A DNA stretch of 6,061 bases from Chitinispirillaceae bacterium (GTDB lineage: Bacteria; Fibrobacterota; Chitinivibrionia; Chitinivibrionales; Chitinispirillaceae). Position numbers and translations under genes: made by a program. The stretch covers positions 1 through 6,061 of the forward strand of contig JAFGOU010000236.1 of assembly GCA_016926315.1 (NCBI GenBank), in the 5' to 3' direction. This document shows positions 4,796-6,061 of the stretch, piece after piece. Each line of letters starts with the position of its first letter. Positions within the stretch are counted from its first letter, which is position 1. The notes beneath the pieces are model-generated. The model had not been told where the DNA came from. It was given only the letters and a program-made list of their open reading frames with translations, and did no database searches.

Positions 4796-4803
4796 ATAAT
4801 ATA
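4796..4803 (-). promoter_or_regulatory. Candidate -10 region of the GH43 gene
   Basis: Overlapping -10-like hexamers TATATT (4803-4798) and TATTAT (4801-4796) lie on the minus strand, 55-60 bp before the ATG at 4741. The nearest -35-like TTGATG (4829-4824) is 20 nt away from TATATT, which is too far for a standard sigma-70 site. Start of transcription would fall near 4790. This would leave about 10 nt before the ATG at 4780 but about 50 nt before the ATG at 4741, favouring the latter. Confidence 0.35.
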
Positions 4804-4806
4804 AGC

Positions 4807-4832
4807 AAAAAAACGTGATTATGCATCAAACG
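4807..4832 (-). terminator. Weak terminator after the MATE gene
   Basis: Downstream of the MATE stop (4854) the minus strand carries a small stem, CG/CG plus TGAT/ATCA with a 2-nt bulge and a 5-nt loop (4832-4814). Seven T's (4813-4807) follow it directly. The T-run is convincing; the stem is short and AT-rich. It sits inside the presumed promoter region of the GH43 gene, so leakage into GH43 is possible. Confidence 0.4.
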
Positions 4833-4853
4833 TTTCACCCCCCCTTTTCGCCA

Positions 4854-6061
4854 TCAATCGACCACCACCGGCTCTATCACCTGCAGGTGTTTCCACCTCC
4901 CCTGCAGAAACCTGCCCAGCCAGAACAGCGCCTGAACCATCACGAATACGGTGGCGATGGTCCATTCCGCCATAAGCGTCCGGCACCAATGGTCCGAGGC
5001 AAAAAGCGCCGTTATGAACAATGCATGAAGGATCGTCGATACGATAAGCGTCCAGCGCGTATCCCCCGCGGCGACCAGCGTTCCCATGAAAATATAGTTA
5101 AAAGCGTCAAGAAGGCAATACAACGCCACGAACCGCAGCAGTACGACGCCCCTTTCGGCAATCGCATGATTCCCTCCTCCGTAAACCGAATCCCCCGCAT
5201 TAAAAACCGCAAACAGCTCATGCGGCAGCATAAGGAATAGTGCGGCCAGGGCAAGCATCCACGCCTGTGAAACGATGGCGCCCCGCCAGGTCACTTTCAG
5301 CGACACCTCGGGTCTGCCGGCGCCCTGGGCAGTACCTACCATGATGGCGATGGCCTGAGAGAAACCGATAACCGGGAAAAAGGCGATACCGTTTATACGC
5401 CACGCGATAGTGGTCGCGGCCAGTTCCAGCGGACCGATCCGTCCTGCAAAAAAAATAAAAACCGTCCAGGCCAGCATCTCCACCGAGAATCGCATCCCGT
5501 TCGGAAACCCATACCGCAACAGCCGGCAGGCAAGGGCGCCGTCGAAACGGCGCGATTGCCAGGTCCCCCATTTTACGCGCTGCGACCGTCGCAGGTACAG
5601 CAGGAAAAACAACACCGCAACGGAAGCCGATGCGGCCACCGTTGCCCACGCCGCACCTGCAATCCCGAGCCGCGGTATCCCCGCTTTCCCAAATATCAAT
5701 AAATAATCGAGCAGCGCATTGATACCAAACCCGGTGCTATGCACCGCCATCACGGTTTTTGTGTCCCCACGACCGATAAAAAAACCGGCTATCGCACTCG
5801 CCACGATCACGAACACCGCGCCGGGACAGGTGATGGTGAAATAGGTCACCTCCATGACCTGCAGGTGCGGCGCATGGCCGGCCAGGGCAAACAGCGGACG
5901 CGCAATCAGGATAAAAAGGGAAAGAAGCAGTCCGGCGGCCAGCGAAAAATAAATCCCCTGCCAGACGGTGAGCGCAGCGCGCTCGGGCCTTCCCGCGCCG
6001 ACATACTGTGCGACAAACGTCGAAGTATACCCGGCGGTTCCCACGAAACCGCTTGTCAGCA
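4854..6061 (-). CDS. MATE family efflux transporter (N-terminus outside window)
   Basis: 401 codons of an integral membrane protein of the MATE/NorM family (PF01554) are visible. These transporters use a sodium or proton gradient to expel cationic compounds and drugs from the cytoplasm. The frame stays open to the right edge (LTSGF precedes the GTG at 6044), so that GTG is not the true start. About 50 N-terminal residues, including the first helix, should be missing given a usual length near 450. Family marks include FVAQYVGAG near the left end, GFFIGRGDTKTVM, ALLDYLLIFGKAGIPRLGIAGAAWATV, the second-half counterpart GFPNGMRF...ELAATTIAWRINGIAF, and the second-repeat loop GTAQGAG. Many hydrophobic stretches alternate with short Arg/Lys-rich loops. 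The C-terminus is short and polar. I cannot infer its substrate. It lies on the same strand as GH43, with a weak terminator between, so a functional link is unproven. Confidence 0.93.
   Translation of the reverse strand, partial: LTSGFVGTAGYTSTFVAQYVGAGRPERAALTVWQGIYFSLAAGLLLSLFILIARPLFALAGHAPHLQVMEVTYFTITCPGAVFVIVASAIAGFFIGRGDTKTVMAVHSTGFGINALLDYLLIFGKAGIPRLGIAGAAWATVAASASVAVLFFLLYLRRSQRVKWGTWQSRRFDGALACRLLRYGFPNGMRFSVEMLAWTVFIFFAGRIGPLELAATTIAWRINGIAFFPVIGFSQAIAIMVGTAQGAGRPEVSLKVTWRGAIVSQAWMLALAALFLMLPHELFAVFNAGDSVYGGGNHAIAERGVVLLRFVALYCLLDAFNYIFMGTLVAAGDTRWTLIVSTILHALFITALFASDHWCRTLMAEWTIATVFVMVQALFWLGRFLQGRWKHLQVIEPVVVD

Noticed and set aside
4815..5240. 141-codon plus-strand open frame opposite the MATE gene
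   Set aside because: Composition rich in His, Arg and Pro, antisense to well-conserved MATE helices, no recognisable domain or ribosome site.
4878..5866. CACCTGCAGGTG palindrome at 4878-4889 and ACCTGCAGGT at 5857-5866
   Set aside because: Both fall in the MATE coding frame and both encode Leu-Gln-Val in similar contexts (HLQVIE, HLQVME), so codon coincidence explains them better than a regulatory site.

Overview
This window is bacterial. At its left edge, on the minus strand, lies the 5' end of a 16S rRNA gene with the universal 27F-type sequence. Upstream of it is a well-preserved rRNA leader and promoter region. The organism cannot be named with certainty. A bactofilin, Sec/lipoprotein signals, a secreted Ig-like protein, a Bacteroidetes-style lipoprotein module and a GH43 glycosidase together suggest a Gram-negative, plant-polymer-degrading lineage. 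Something near Fibrobacterota/Chitinispirillia or the wider FCB assemblage is my best guess, and it is an inference only. The genes have recognisable Shine-Dalgarno sites of varying strength and moderately GC-rich codons. The rRNA upstream region is markedly AT-rich.

Layout. (1) 1-150: 5' part of 16S rRNA, minus strand. (2) 151-609: no protein gene. It holds the 16S leader with boxC, boxA and a boxB-like hairpin, two promoters with identical TTGACA -35 boxes 104 bp apart, a cluster of inverted repeats built on ATTGAT/ATCAAT, and a terminator for the gene upstream. (3) 610-1829: a two-gene minus-strand operon encoding a bactofilin cytoskeletal protein and then a methyltransferase-like protein with a degenerate SAM-binding loop. 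This operon points straight at the rRNA operon. (4) 1830-2009: divergent intergenic region with a hairpin and candidate promoter. (5) 2010-3070: two plus-strand genes for exported, cysteine-rich proteins, one a single Ig-like (Big_1-type) domain with a Sec signal and the other a lipoprotein. (6) 3083-4741 (or 4780): minus-strand GH43 beta-xylosidase/arabinofuranosidase-like enzyme with its C-terminal beta-sandwich, convergent with the lipoprotein gene across only 12 bp. (7) 4854-6061: MATE-family efflux transporter, minus strand, N-terminus outside the window.

How the genes may work together. The bactofilin and methyltransferase-like protein are probably co-transcribed, with a 14-bp gap. The two exported proteins are probably also co-transcribed and act outside the inner membrane. 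The GH43 enzyme would release xylose or arabinose units from hemicellulose side chains or oligosaccharides at the cell surface or in the periplasm. It has no transporter or SusC/D partner nearby. I see no CRISPR array, tRNA, insertion sequence or phage gene. The least ordinary features are the two possible start sites of the bactofilin, its pairing with a degenerate methyltransferase, the repeat-rich region upstream of the rRNA promoters, and the pair of small cysteine-rich exported proteins.
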